From: Chamaelirium japonicum
Lineage: Eukaryota; Streptophyta; Magnoliopsida; Liliales; Melanthiaceae
NCBI GenBank assembly: GCA_947650365.1
Contig: CANTAL010000139.1
Coordinates: 767,201 to 831,200, forward strand
DNA length: 64,000 nucleotides
Direction of reading: 5' to 3'
Shown here: piece by piece, positions 13,773-26,879 of the stretch
Position numbering within the stretch: position 1 is the first letter of the stretch
How the letters are laid out: each line of letters starts with the position of its first letter
Position numbers and translations under genes: made by a program
The notes under the pieces: generated by a model
Told to the model about the DNA's origin: nothing
Databases searched by the model: none
The model's input: the letters and a program-made list of their open reading frames with translations, nothing else

Positions 13773-14397
13773 TTGAATTAGAATGTATCGTACGAATGAA
13801 TTAGAATGGATCGAACGAATGAACTAGAATGGATACATTCGTGCGAATGAATTAGAATGGACCGTACGAATGAATTAGAATGGATCGTACGAATGAATTA
13901 GAATGGATCGTACGAATGAATTAGAATGGATGATACGAATGAATTAGAATGGATCATACGAATGAGTAAGAATGGATCGTACGAATGAAATAGAATGGAT
14001 TGTACGAATGAATTCGAATGGATCGTACCAATGAATTAGAATGGATCGTGCGAATGAATTCGAATAGATCGTACGAATGAATTAGAATGGATCGTACGAA
14101 TGAATTAGAATGGATACATTCGTGCGAATGAATTAGAATGGATACATTCGTGCGAAAGAATTTGAATAGATCGTATGAATGAATTAGAATGGATCCTATG
14201 AATGAATTAGAATGGATCGTGCGAATGAATTAGAATGGATCGTACGAATGAATTAGAATGGATCGTGCTAATGAATTAGAATTGATCGAACGAATGAATT
14301 AGCATGGATCGTGCTAATGAATTAGAATGGAACGTACGAATGAATTAGAATGGATCGTGTGAAGGAATTAGAATGGATTGTATGAATGAATTAGAAT
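13773..14397 (+). repeat. F block 7
   Basis: Ends with the GTGCTAATG / GATCGAACG / GGAACGTACG module (about 14262-14340) and the GAATTC junction. Confidence 0.95.
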
Positions 14398-14426
14398 GAA
14401 TTCGTACAATCCATTCGAATTCATTC
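14394..14426 (+). repeat. GAATTC inverted-repeat junction, type 1
   Basis: Perfect 11-bp arms; spacer with one change (TACAATCCATT). Confidence 0.95.
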
Positions 14427-15420
14427 GCACGATCCATTCTAATTTATTCATACGATCCATTCTAATTCATTCATACAATCCATTCTAATTCTTTCACACG
14501 ATCCATTCTAATTCATTCGTAGGATCCATTCTAATTCATTTGTACAATCTATTCTATTTCATTCGTACGATCCATTCTTACACATTCGTATGATCCATTC
14601 TAATTCATTCGGACGAATGTATCCATTCTAATTCATTCGTACGATCCATTCTAATTCATTCGTACGATCCATTCTAATTCATTCGTCCGATCCATTCTAA
14701 TTCATTCGCACGAATGTATCCATTCTAATTCATTCATAGAATCCATTCTAATTCATTCGTACGATCCATTCTAATTCATTCGTAAGATCCATTCTAATTC
14801 ATTCGTACGATCCATTCTAATTCATTCGTCCGATCCATTCTAATTCATTCGCACGAATGTATCCATTCTAATTCATTCGTACGATCCATTCTAATTCATT
14901 CGTACGATCCATTCTAATTCATTCGTAAGATCCATTCTAATTAATTCGTACGATCTATTCTAATTCATTCGTACGATCCATTCTAATTTATTCGCACGAA
15001 TGTATCCATTCTAGTTCATTCGTACGATCCATTCTAATTCATTCGTACTATCCATGCTAATTCATTCCCATGATCCATTCTAATTTATTCGTACGATCCA
15101 TTCAAATTCATTTGTACGATCTATTCTAATTCATTCGCACGAATGTAACCATTCTAATTCATTCATATGATTCATTCTAATTCATTCGTATGAGCTATTC
15201 TAATTCATTCGTACGATCCATTCTAATTCATTCGTACGATCCATTGTAATTCATTCATACAATCCATTTAGATTCATTCGCACAAATGTATCCATTCAAA
15301 TTCATTCGTACGATCCAGTCTAATTCATTCGTACGATCCATTCTAATTCATTCGCACGAATATATCCATTCTAAGTCTTTCGTACGATGCATTCTAATTC
15401 ATTCGTACGATTATCCATTC
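14398..15420 (-). repeat. R block 7
   Basis: Follows the GAATTC junction. Includes the TTTAGATTCATTCGCAC marker near 15280, as in R blocks at 8855, 42849 and 54765. Confidence 0.95.
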
Positions 15421-15446
15421 GTGTGAATGAATTAGAATGGATCGTG
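15421..15446 (+). repeat. F micro-block of about one monomer
   Basis: Just over one F monomer (GTGTGAATGAATTAGAATGG plus ATCGTGC) between two dyads, CATTCGTGTGAATG and TCGTGCACGA. A pair of very closely spaced breakpoints. Confidence 0.85.
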
Positions 15447-16228
15447 CACGAATGTATCCATTCTAATTCATTCGTACGATCCATTCTAATTCATTAATAT
15501 GATCCATTCTAATTCATTCGTACGATCCATTCTAATTCATATGCACAAAGGTATCCTTTCTAATCCATTCTAATCCATTCGTACGATCCATTCTAATTCA
15601 TTCGTATGATCCATTCTAATTCATTCGCTCGAATGTATCCATTCTAATCCAATCGTACGATCCATTCTAATCCATTCGTACGATCCATTCGAATTCATTC
15701 GCATGAATGTAACCATTCTAATTCATTCATTTGATACATTCTAATTCATTCGTACGATCCATTCTAATTCATTCGTCCGATCCATTCTAATTCATTCGCA
15801 CGAATGTATCCATTCCTATTCATTCGTACGATCCATTCTAATTCATTAATATGATCCATTCTAATTCATTCGTACGATCCATTCTAATTCATTCGTACGA
15901 TCCATTCTAATTCATTCGTACGATCTATTCTAATTCATTCGTAAGATCCATTCTAATTCATTCGTACGATCCATTCTAATTCATTCGTACGATCCATTCT
16001 AATTCATTCGCACGAATGTATCCATTCTAGTTCATTCGTACGATCCATTCTAATTCATTCGTACGATCCATTCTAATTCATTCGCACGAATGTATCCATT
16101 CTAATTCATTCGTACGATCCATTTTAATTCATTAATATGATCCATTCTAATTCATTCGTATGATCCATTCTAATTCATATGCACAAAGGTATCCATTCTA
16201 ATTCATTCGTACGATTCATTCTAATTCC
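15447..16228 (-). repeat. R block 8
   Basis: Contains a full inverted CATATG module (about 15490-15760) and the start of another (about 16125-16200). Ends abruptly as CTAATTCC|GGATCG. Confidence 0.94.
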
Positions 16229-16830
16229 GGATCGTACGAATGAATTAGAATGGATACATTCGTGCGAATGAATTAGAATTGATCGTACGAATGAATTAAA
16301 ATGGATCGTGCGAATGAATTAGAATGGATCGTACGAATGAATTAGAATGGATCGTACGAATGAACTAGAATGGATACATTCGTGCGAATGAATTAGAATG
16401 GATCGTACGAATGAATTAGAATGGATCTTACGAATGAATTAGAATGGGTCGTACGAATGAATTAGAATGGATCGTACGAATGAATTAGAATGGATGCATT
16501 CATGCGAATGAATTAGAATGGATCGGACGAATGAATTAGAATGGATCGTACGAATGAATTAGAATGGGTCGTATGAATGAATTAGAATGGATCGTACGAA
16601 TAAATTAGAATGGATACATTCGTCTGAATGAAATAGAATGGATCATACGAATGAGTAAGAATGGATCGTACGAATGAAATAGAATAGATTGTACGAATGA
16701 ATTACAATGGATCCTACGAATGAATTAGAATGGATCGTGTGAAAGAATTAGAATGGATTGTATGAATGAATTAGAATGGATCGTATGAATGAATTAGAAT
16801 GGATCGTGCGAATGAATTCGAATGGATCGT
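16229..16830 (+). repeat. F block 9
   Basis: Typical mix of 23- and 28-mers, including GGATGCATTCATGCG (near 16491) and the GAGTAAG / GAAATAG set (near 16650). Ends in the inverted GAATTC junction. Confidence 0.95.
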
Positions 16831-16842
16831 ACGAATTCATTC
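16810..16842 (-). repeat. GAATTC inverted-repeat junction, type 2
   Basis: Perfect arms. Loss of the TAG stop here (TTCG for TTAG) opens a short chance frame. Confidence 0.95.
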
Positions 16843-17219
16843 TAATTCATTCATACAATCCATTCTAATTCTTTCACACGATCTATTCAAATTCATTCGT
16901 AGGATCCATTCTAATTCATTCGTACAATCTATTCTATTTCATTCGTACGATCCATTCTTACTCATTTGTATGATCCATTCTAATTCATTCGGACGAATGT
17001 ATCCATTCTAATTTATTCATACGACCCATTCTAATTCATTCGTACGATCCATTCTAATTCATTCGTACGATCCATTCTAATTCATTCGTCCTATCCATTC
17101 TAATTTATTTGCACGAATGTATCCATTCTAATTCATTCGTACGGTCCATTCTAATTCATTCGCACAATCCGTTCTATTTCATTCGTACGATCCATTCTTA
17201 CTCCTTCGTATGATCCATT
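16831..17219 (-). repeat. R block 9
   Basis: Three-monomer set TTCTATTTC / TTCTTACTC near 16930-16975 and again near 17172-17205. Ends in ATCCAT-T-ATGGAT. Confidence 0.94.
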
Positions 17220-17225
17220 ATGGAT
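17213..17225. repeat. ATCCAT-T-ATGGAT dyad junction, R to F
   Basis: Same dyad and flanks as at 2053. Confidence 0.93.
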
Positions 17226-17568
17226 ACATTCGTGCGAATGAATTAGAATGGATCATACGAATGAGTAAGAATGGATCGTACGAATGAAATAGAATGGATT
17301 GTGCTAATGAATTAGAATGGATCGTACGAATGAATTAGAATGGATCGTGTGAAAGAATTAGAATGGATTGTATGAATGAATTAGGATAGATCGCATGAAT
17401 GAATTAGAATGGATCGTACGAATGAATTAGAATGGATCGTACGAATGAACTAGAATGGATACATTTGTGCGAATGAATTAGAATGGATCGTACGAATGAA
17501 TTAGAATGGATCGTACGAATGAATTAGAATGGATCTTACGAATGAATTAGAATGGATCGTACGAATGC
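17220..17568 (+). repeat. F block 10
   Basis: Starts at ATGGAT with GGATACATTCGTGCG, then the GAGTAAG / GAAATAG set. Ends as GTACGAATGCACGAACCATGC, close to the junctions at 35961, 37170 and 60728. Confidence 0.93.
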
Positions 17569-17936
17569 ACGAACCATGCTAATTCATTCGTTCGATCAAT
17601 TCTAATTCACTAGCACGATCCATTCTAATTCATTCGTACGATCCATTCTAATTCATTCGCACGATCCATTCTAATTCATTCGTACGATCTATTCTAATTC
17701 TTTCACACGATCCATTCTAATTCATTCGTACGATCCATTCTAATTCATTCGTACGATCTATTCTAATTCCTTCGTACGATCCATTCTAATTTATTCGTAC
17801 GATCCATTCTAATTCCTTCGTACGATCCATTCTAATTCCTTCATACAATCCATTCTAATTCTTTCACACTATCCATTCTAATTCATTCGTACGATCCATT
17901 CTAATTCATTCGTGCAATCCATTCTATTTCATTCGT
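17569..17936 (-). repeat. R block 10
   Basis: Begins ACCATGCTAATTCATTCG with GTTCGATCAATTC, as in the R blocks at 35961 and 60728. Ends abruptly, ATTTCATTCGTA|TACATTCGTGCG. Confidence 0.92.
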
Positions 17937-18308
17937 ATACATTCGTGCGAATGAATTAGAATGGATCATACGAATGAGTAAGAATGGATCGTACGAATGA
18001 AATAGAATGGATCATACGAATGAATTAGACTGGATCGTACGAATGAATTAGAATGGATTGTACGAATAAATTAGAATGGATACATTCGTCCGAATGAATT
18101 AGAATGGATCATACGAATGAGTAAGAATGGATCGTACGAATGAAATAGAATAGATTGTACGAATGAATTAGAATGGATTCGTACGAATGAATTAGAATGG
18201 ATACATTCGTGCGAATAAATTAGAATGGATCGTACCAATGAGTAAGAATGGATCGTACGAATGAAATAGAATGGATTGTGCGAATGAATTAGAATGGATC
18301 GTACGAAT
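17937..18308 (+). repeat. F block 11
   Basis: 372 bp dominated by GAGTAAG and GAAATAG monomers (three sets). Reading it in the R sense gives an 81-codon frame, the longest here, only because those variants remove the TAA stop. Confidence 0.92.
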
Positions 18309-18540
18309 GTATCCATTCTAATTCATTCGTATGATCCATTCTAATTCATTCATACAATCCATTCTAATTCATTTGTATGATCCATTCTAATTAATTCGTA
18401 TGATCCATTCTAATTCATTCGTACGATCCATTCTAATTCATTCATACAATCCATTCTAATTCATTCGTACGATCCATTCTAATTCACTCATACGATCCAT
18501 TCTAATACATTCATACGATCCATTCTAATTCATTTGCACG
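18309..18540 (-). repeat. R block 11
   Basis: Entered through GTACGAATGTATCC, left as TTTGCACG|TACGAATG. Contains CTAATACATTC and AATTCACTC monomers. Confidence 0.92.
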
Positions 18541-19640
18541 TACGAATGAATTAGAATGGATCGTACAAATGAATTAGAATAGATCGTACGAATGAATTAG
18601 AATGGATCGTACGAAGGAATTAGAATGGATCGTACGAATGAATTAGAATGGATATATTCGTGGAAATGAATTAGAAAGGATCGTATGAATGTATTAGAAT
18701 GGATCGTATGGGTGAATTAGAATGGATCGTACGAATGAATTAGAATGGATTGTATGAATGAATTAGAATGGATCGTACGAATGAATTAGAATGGATCGTG
18801 TGAAAGAATTAGAATGGATTGTACGAATGAATTAGAATGGATCGTACGAATGAATTAGAATGGATCGTACGAATGAATTAGAATGGATCGGACGAATGAA
18901 TTAGAATGGATACATTCGTGCGAATGAATTAGAATGGATCGGACGAATGAATTAGAATGGATTGTACGAATGAATTAGAATGGATCAAATGAATGAATTA
19001 GAATGGTTACATTCATGCGAATGAATTAGAATAGATCGTACTAATGGATTAGAATGGATCGTACGAATGAATTAGAATGGATCGTATGTGTGAATTAGAA
19101 TGGATACGAAGGAATTAGAATGGATCGTACGAAGGAATTAGAATGGATCATACGAATGAAATAGAATAGATCGTACGAAGGAATTAGAATGGATCGTACG
19201 AAGGAATTAGAATGGATCGTACGAATGAATTAGAATGGATATATTCGTGCAAATGAATTAGAATGGATCGTATGAATGAATTAGAATGGATCGTATGAGT
19301 GAATTAGAACGGATAGTACGAATGAAGTAGAATGGATCGTATAAATGAATTAGAATGGATACATTCGTGCGAATGAATTAGAATGGATCGTACGAATGAA
19401 TTAGAATAGATTGTGCGAATGAATTAGAATGGATTGTACGAATGAATTAGAATGGATACATTCGTACGAATAAATTAGAATGGATTGTATGAATGAATTA
19501 GAATGGATCCTACGAATGAATTAGAATGGATTGTACGAATGAATTGGAATAGATTGCGCGAATGAATTAGAATGGATCATGCGAATGAAATAGAATGGAT
19601 ACAAATGAATTAGAATGGATCATACGAATGAATTAGAATG
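18541..19640 (+). repeat. F block 12
   Basis: Mixed monomers with repeated GTACGAAGG variants and partial CATATG-module elements (AAATGAATG, GGTTACATTCATGCG near 18990). A shortened GGATACGAAGG monomer lies near 19101. Its last 100 bp match those of F block 1, including the truncated GGATACAAATG. Confidence 0.94.
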
Positions 19641-19810
19641 ACGATCCATTCTTACTCATTCGTATGATCCATTCTAACTTATTCGCACGAATGTATCCAT
19701 TCTAATTCATTCGTACGTCTAATTCATTCGTACGGTCCATTATAATTCATTCGCACAATCCATTCTATTTCATTCGTACGATCCATTCTTACTCATTCGT
19801 ATGATCCATT
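19641..19810 (-). repeat. R block 12, copy of 1890-2059
   Basis: 170 bp, same entry (GAATG|ACGATCC), same shortened monomer and same exit dyad as R block 1. Confidence 0.94.
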
Positions 19811-19816
19811 ATGGAT
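19804..19816. repeat. ATCCAT-T-ATGGAT dyad junction, R to F
   Basis: Offset of 17,751 from 2053, as for the whole 170-bp block it closes. Confidence 0.93.
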
Positions 19817-20704
19817 ACATTCGTGCGAATAAATTAGAATGGATCATACGAATGAGTAAGAATGGATCGTACGAATGAAATAGAATGGATTGTGCGAATG
19901 AATTATAATGGATCGTACGAATGAAGTAGAATGGATCGTGTGAAAGATTTAGAATGGATTGTATGAATGAATTTGAATAGATCGTATGAATGAATTAGAA
20001 TGGATCGTACGAATGAATTAGAATGGATCGTACGAATGAATTAGAATGGATCGTACGAATGAATTAGATTGGATACATTCGTGCGAATGAATTAGAATGG
20101 ATACATTCGTGTGAAAGAATTAGAATAGATCGTATGAATGAATTAGAATGGATCCTATGAATGAATTAGAATGGATCGTGCGAATGAATTAGAATGGATC
20201 GTACGAATAAATTAGGATGGATCGTGCTAATGAATTAGAATTGATCGAACGAATGAATTAGCATGGATCGTGCTAATGAATTAGAATGGAACGTACGAAT
20301 GAATTAGAATGGATCGTGTGAAAGAATTAGAATGGATTGTATGACGAATGAATTAGTAAGAATGGATCGTACGAATGAATTAGAATGGATACATTCGTTT
20401 GAATGAATTAGAATGGATACATTCGTGCGAATGAATTAGAATGGATCGGACAAATGAATTAGAATGAATCGTACGAATGAATTAGAATGGATCGTACGAA
20501 TGAATTAGAATGGATCGTACGAATAAATTAGAATGGATACATTCGTCCGAATGAATTAGAATGGATCATACGAATGAGTAAGAATGGATCGTACGAATGA
20601 AATAGAATAGTTTGTACGAATGAATTAGAATGGATCCTACGAATGAATTAGAATAGATCGTGTGAAAGAATTAGAATGGATTGTATGAATGAATTAGAAT
20701 GAAT
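19811..20704 (+). repeat. F block 13
   Basis: GTGCTAATG module at about 20218-20300. An internal break in phase lies near 20341 (GTATGACGAATGAATTAGTAAG). Ends in the GAATTC junction. Confidence 0.94.
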
Positions 20705-20729
20705 TCGTAGAATCCATTCGAATTCATTC
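20697..20729 (+). repeat. GAATTC inverted-repeat junction, type 1
   Basis: Perfect 11-bp arms; spacer TAGAATCCATT. Confidence 0.95.
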
Positions 20730-21857
20730 GCACGATCCATTCTAATTCATTCATACGATCCATTCTAATTCATTCATAAAATCCATTCTAATTCTTTCAC
20801 ACGATCCATTCTAATTCATTCGTAGGATCCATTCTAATTCATTCATACAATCTATTCTATTTCATTCGTACGATCCATTCTTACTCATTCGTATGATCCA
20901 TTCTAATTCATTCGGACGAATGTATCCATTCTAATTTATTCGTACGATCCATTCTAATTCATTCGTACGATCCATTCTAATTCATTCGTACAATCCATTC
21001 TAATTCATTCGTCCGATCCATTCTAATTTATTCGCACGAATGTATCCATTCTAATTCATTCGTACGATCTATTCTAATTCATTCGCACAATCTATTCTAA
21101 TTCATTCATACGATCCATTCTAATTCATTCGCACGAGTGTATCCATTCTAATTCATTCATACGATCCATTCTACTTCATTCGTACTATCCGTTCTAATTC
21201 AATCATATGATCCATTCTAATTCATTCATACGATCCATTCTAATTCATTTGCACGAATATATCCATTCTAATTCATTCGTACGATCCATTCTAATTCCTT
21301 CGTACGATCCATTCTAATTCCTTCGTACGATCCATTCTATTTCATTCGTATGATCCAATCTAATTCCTTCGTACGATCCATTCTAATTCCTTCGTATCCA
21401 TTCTAATTTACTCATACGATCCATTCTAATTCATTCGTATGATCCATTCTAATTCATTCATACAATCCATTCTAATTCATTCGCATGAATGTATCCATTC
21501 TAGTTCATTCGTACGATCCATTCTAATTCATTCGTACGATCCATTCTAATTCATTCGCACTATCCATTCTAATTCATTCGTACGATCCATTCAAATTCAT
21601 TTATACGATCCATTCTAATTCATTCGTACGATCCATTCTAATTCATTCGCACAAATGTATCCATTCTAATTCCTTCGTACGATCCATTCTAATTCAACCA
21701 TACAATTCATTCTAATTCTTTCACACGATCCATTCTAATTCATTCGTACGATCCATTCTAATTCATTCGTGCAATCCATTCTATTTCATTCGTACGATCC
21801 ATTCTTACTCATTCGTACGATCCATTCTTATTCATTCACATGAATGTATCCATTCGT
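20705..21857 (-). repeat. R block 13
   Basis: Resembles R block 2 and R block 3 in order of markers; a shortened CCTTCGTATCC monomer lies near 21395 as near 6815. Ends in CATTCGTACGAATG (21851-21864). Confidence 0.94.
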
Positions 21858-23726
21858 ACGAATGAATTAGAATAGATTGTACGAATGAATTAGAATGGAT
21901 CGTACGAATGAATTAGAATGGATCGTACGAAGGAATTAGAATGGATCGTACGAATGAATTAGAATGGATCGTACAAATGAATTAGAATAGATCGTACGAA
22001 TGAATTAGAATGGATCGTACGAAGGAATTAGAATGGATCGTATGAATGAATTAGAATTGATCGTACGAATGAATTAGAATGGATCGTGCGAATGAATTAG
22101 AATGGATCGTACGAATGAATTAGAATGGATCGTACGAATGAACTAGAATGGATACATTTGTGCGAGTGAATTAGAATGGATCGTACGAATGAATTAGAAT
22201 GGATCGTATGAATGAATTAGAATGGATCATACGAATGGATTAAAATGGATCATACGAATGAATTAGAATGGATCGTGAGAATGAATTAGAATGGATCGAA
22301 CGAATGAATTAGAATGGATATATTCGAGCGAATGAATTAGAATAGATCGTAGGAATGAATTAGAATGGATCATACGAATGAATTAGAATGGATCGTACGA
22401 ACGAATTAGAATGGATCGTACGAACGAATTAGAATGGATCATATGAACGAATTAGAATGGATCGTACGAATGAATTAGAATGGATACATTCGAGCGAATG
22501 AATTAGAATGGATCGTACGAATGAATTAGAATAGATCATAGGAATGATTTAGAATGGATCGTGCAAATGATTTAGAATGGATATATTCGTGCGAATGAAT
22601 TAGAATGGATCGTGCGAATGAATTTGAATGGATCGTACGAATGAATTAGAATGGATATATTTGAACGAATAAATTAGAATGGATCATACGAATAAATTAG
22701 AATGGATCGTACGAATGAATTAGAATGGATAATGCGAATGAATTAGAATGGATCGTACGAATGAATTAGAATGGATACATTCGTGCGAATGAATTAGAAT
22801 GGATCATGCGAATGAATTAGAATGGATCGTACGAATGAATTAGAATGGATACATTCGTGCGAATGAATTAGAATGGATCATACGAATGAGTAAGAATGGA
22901 TCGTACGAATGAAATAGAATGGATTATACAAATGAATTAGAATGGATACATTCGTGCGAATGAATTAGAATGGATTGTATGTACGAATGAATTAGAATGG
23001 ATCCATTCGTGCGAATGAATTAGAATGGATCGTACGAATGAATTAGAATAGATCGTGCGAATGAATTAGAATGGATCGTAGAAATGAATTAGAATGGATC
23101 GTACGAATGAACTAGAATGGATACATTCGTGCGAATGAATTAGAATGGATCGTACGAATGAATTAGAATGGATCGTACGAATGAATTAGAATGGATCTTA
23201 CGAATGAATTAGAATGGATCGTACGAATAAATTAGAATGGATCGTATGAATGGTTTAGAATGGATACATTCGTGCGAATGAATTAGAATGGATCGGACGA
23301 ATGAATTAGAATGGATCGTACGAATGAATTAGAATGGATATAATCGTGCAAATGAATTAGAATGGATCGTATGAATGTATTAGAATGGATCGTATGAGTG
23401 AATTAGAATGGATCGTACGAATGAATTAGAATGGATTGTATGAATGAATTAGAATGGATCTTATGAATATATTAGAATGAATCATACGAATTAATTAGAA
23501 TGGATCATACGAATGAATTAGAAAGAATCGTACGAATGAATTAGAATGGATCGTACGAATGAATTAGAATGGATACATTCATGCGAATGAATTAGAATGG
23601 ATTGTGCGAATGAATTAGAATGGATCCTACGAATGAATTAGAATGGATCATATTAATGAATTAGAATGGATCGTACGAATGAATTAGAATGGATACATTC
23701 GTGCAAATGAATTAGAATGGATCATG
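21858..23726 (+). repeat. F block 14, with an unusual monomer family
   Basis: Between about 22250 and 22740 the monomers differ from the rest: three GAACGAATTAG copies (22390-22450), GGATATATTCGAGCG, GATTTAG, GGATAATGCG. This family is not obvious elsewhere in the window. The remainder is ordinary. Confidence 0.93.
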
Positions 23727-25157
23727 CATGAATGTATCCATTCTAATTGATTCGTACGATCCATTCTAATTCATTAATATGATCCATTCTAATTCATTCG
23801 TACGATCCATTCTAATTCATATGCACAAAGGTATCCATTCTAATCCATTCGTAGGATCCATTCTAATCCATTCGTACGATCCATTCTAATTCATTCGTAC
23901 GATCCATTCTAATTCATTCGCTTGAATGTATCCATTCTAATCCATTCGTACGATCCATTCTAATCCATTCGTACGATCCATTCTAATTCATTCGCATGAA
24001 TGTAACCATTCTAATTCATTCATTTGATCTATTCTAATTCATTCGTACGATCCATTCTAATCAATTCGTCCGATCCATTCTAATTCATTCGCACGAATGT
24101 ATCCATTCTAATTCGTTCGTACGATCCATTCTAATTCATTCGTACGATCCATTCTAATTCATTCGTAAGATCCATTCTAATTCATTCGTACGATCCATTC
24201 TAATTCATTCGTACGATCCATTCTAATTCATTCGCACGAATGTATCCATTCTAGTTCATTCGTACGATCCATTCTAATTCATTCGTACAATCCATTCTAA
24301 TTCATTTGCACGATCCATTCTAATTCATTCGTACAATCAATTCTAATTCATTCGTACGAATGTATCCATTCTAATTCATTCATACGATCCATTCTAATTC
24401 ATTCGTACAATCCATTCTAATTCATTCGTCCGATCCATTCTAATTCGTTCGCACGAATGTGTCCATTCTAGTTCATTCGTACGATCCATTCTGTTTCATT
24501 CGTACGATCCATTCTTACTCATTCGTATGATCCATTCTAATTCATTCGGACGAATATATCCATTCTAATTTATTCGTACGATCCATTCTAATTAATTCGT
24601 ACGATCCACTCTAATTCATTCGTACGATCCATTCTAATTCATTCGTCCGATCCATTCTAATTCATTCGCACGAATGTATCCATTCTAATTCATTCGTACG
24701 ATCCATTCTAATTCATTCATACGATCCATTCTAATTCATTCGTACGATCCATTCTAATTCATTCGTACGATCCATTCTAATTCATTCGCACGAATGTATC
24801 CATTCTAGTTCATTCGTACGATCCATTCTAATTCATTCGTACGATCCATTCTAATTCAATCGCACGATCCATTCTAATTCATTCGTACGATCAATTCTAA
24901 TTCATTCGCACGAATGTATCCATTCTAATCCATTCGTACGATCCATTCTAATTCATTCATACGATCTATTCTAATTCATTCATACAATCCATTCTAATTC
25001 TTTCACACGATCCATTCTAATTCATTCGTAGGATCCATTCTAATTCATTCGTACAATCTATTCTATTTCATTCGTAGGATCCATTCTTACTTATTCGTAC
25101 GATCCATTCTAATTCATTCACATGAATGTATCCATTCGTACGAATGTATCCATTCGT
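23727..25157 (-). repeat. R block 14
   Basis: Opens with an inverted CATATG module (23727-24040) and ends in two close dyads, CATTCGTACGAATG (25133-25146) and CATTCGTATGAATT. Confidence 0.93.
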
Positions 25158-25171
25158 ATGAATTAGAATAG
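25158..25171 (+). repeat. F micro-block (14 bp)
   Basis: A fragment, GTATGAATTAGAATAG, caught between two R blocks. The shortest orientation change outside the hairpins. Confidence 0.75.
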
Positions 25172-26294
25172 ATTCTAATTCTTTCGCACGAATGTATCCA
25201 TTCTAATTCATTCGCACGAATGTATCCATTCTAATTCATTCGTACGAATCCATTCTAATTCATTCGTACAATCTATTCTATTTCATTCGTACGATCCATT
25301 CTAGTTCATTCGTACGATCCATTCTAATTCATTCGTACGATCCATTCTAATTCATTCGTATGATCCATTCTAATTAATTCGTATGATCCATTCTAATTCA
25401 TTCGTACGATCCATTCTAATTCATTCATACAATCCATTCTAATTCATTCGCACGAATGTATCCATTCTAATTAATTTGTACGATCCATTCTAATTCATTC
25501 GTATGATCCATTCTTATTCATTCGCACGATCCAGTCTAATGGATTCACACGATCCATTCTAATTCATTCGCACGAATGTATCCATTCTAATTCATTCATA
25601 CGATCCATTCTAATTCATTCGTACGATCCATTCTAATTCATTCGCACAAATGTATCCATTCTAATTCATTCGTACGATCCATTCTAATTCATTCCAACGA
25701 TCAGTTCTAATTCATTCACAAAATCTATTCTAATTCATTCATACGATCCATTCTAATTCATTCACACGATCCATTCTAATTCATTCGTACGATCCATTCT
25801 AATTCTTTCACACGATCCATTCTAATTCATTCGTACGATCCATTCTAATTCATTCGCACGATCCTTTCTAATTCATTCGTACGATCCATTCTAATTCATT
25901 CATACGATCCATTCTAATTCATTCGTACGATCCATTCTAATTCATTCGCACAAATGTATCCAATCTAATTCATTCATACGATCCATTCTTACTCATTCGT
26001 ATGATCCATTCTATTTCATTCGTACGATCTATTCTAATTCATTCGTACGATCCATTCTAATTCATTCGTACGATCCATTCTAATTCCTTCGTACGATCCA
26101 TTCTAATTCATTCGTACGACCCATTCTAATTCATTCATACAATCCATTCTAATTCTTTCACACGATCCATTCTAATTCATTCGTACGATCCATTCTAATT
26201 CATTCGTGCAATCCATTCTATTTCATTCGTACGATCCATTCTTACTCATTCGTACGATCCAGTCTAATTAATTCACACGAATGTATCCATTCGT
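25172..26294 (-). repeat. R block 15
   Basis: Contains ATGGATTCACACGATCC near 25540 (as 7330), several GAATGTATCC 28-mers and the three-monomer set near 26215-26260. Ends in CATTCGTACGAATG (26288-26301). Confidence 0.94.
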
Positions 26295-26879
26295 ACGAAT
26301 GAATTAGAATAGATTGTACGAATGAATTAGAATGGATCGTACGAATGAATTAAAATGGATCGTACGAATGAATTAGACTGGATCGTACGAATGAATTTGA
26401 AAGGATACATTTGTGCGAATGAATCTAAATGGATTGTATGAATGAATTACAATGGATCGTACGAATGAATTAGAATGGCTCGTACGACTGAATTAGAATA
26501 GCTCATACGAATGAATTAGAACGAATCGTATGAATGAATAAGAATGGTTACATTCGTGCGAATGAATTAGAATAGATCGTACGAATGAATTAGAATGGAT
26601 CGTACGAATAAATTAGAATGGATCGTGGGAATGAATTAGAATGGATCGTACGAATGAATTAGAATGGATCCACCGAATGAGTTAGAATGGATGATACGAA
26701 TGAATTAGAATGGATTGTACGAATGAATTAGAATGGATTGTGCGAATGAATTAGAATGGATCGTATGAATGAATAAGAATGGATAGTACGAATGAATTAG
26801 AATGGATCGTGCGAATGAATTAGCATGAATCGTACGAATGTTTTAGAATGGATCGTACGAATGAATTAGAATGAATCGT
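26295..26879 (+). repeat. F block 16, shorter relative of F block 3
   Basis: Same variants in the same order as 5332-6032, minus about five monomers near the start. GGATCCACCGAAT at 26666. Ends in the same direct F-to-R turn. Confidence 0.93.

Noticed and set aside
16799..17011. 70-codon open frame
   Set aside because: Opens in the F sense because the GAATTC junction replaces the TAG stop, then runs into R monomers lacking TAA. A junction artefact.
18071..18316. 81-codon open frame on the minus strand, the longest in the window
   Set aside because: Lies wholly in satellite; length comes from three adjacent GAGTAAG / GAAATAG sets. No ribosome site, no non-repeat residues.
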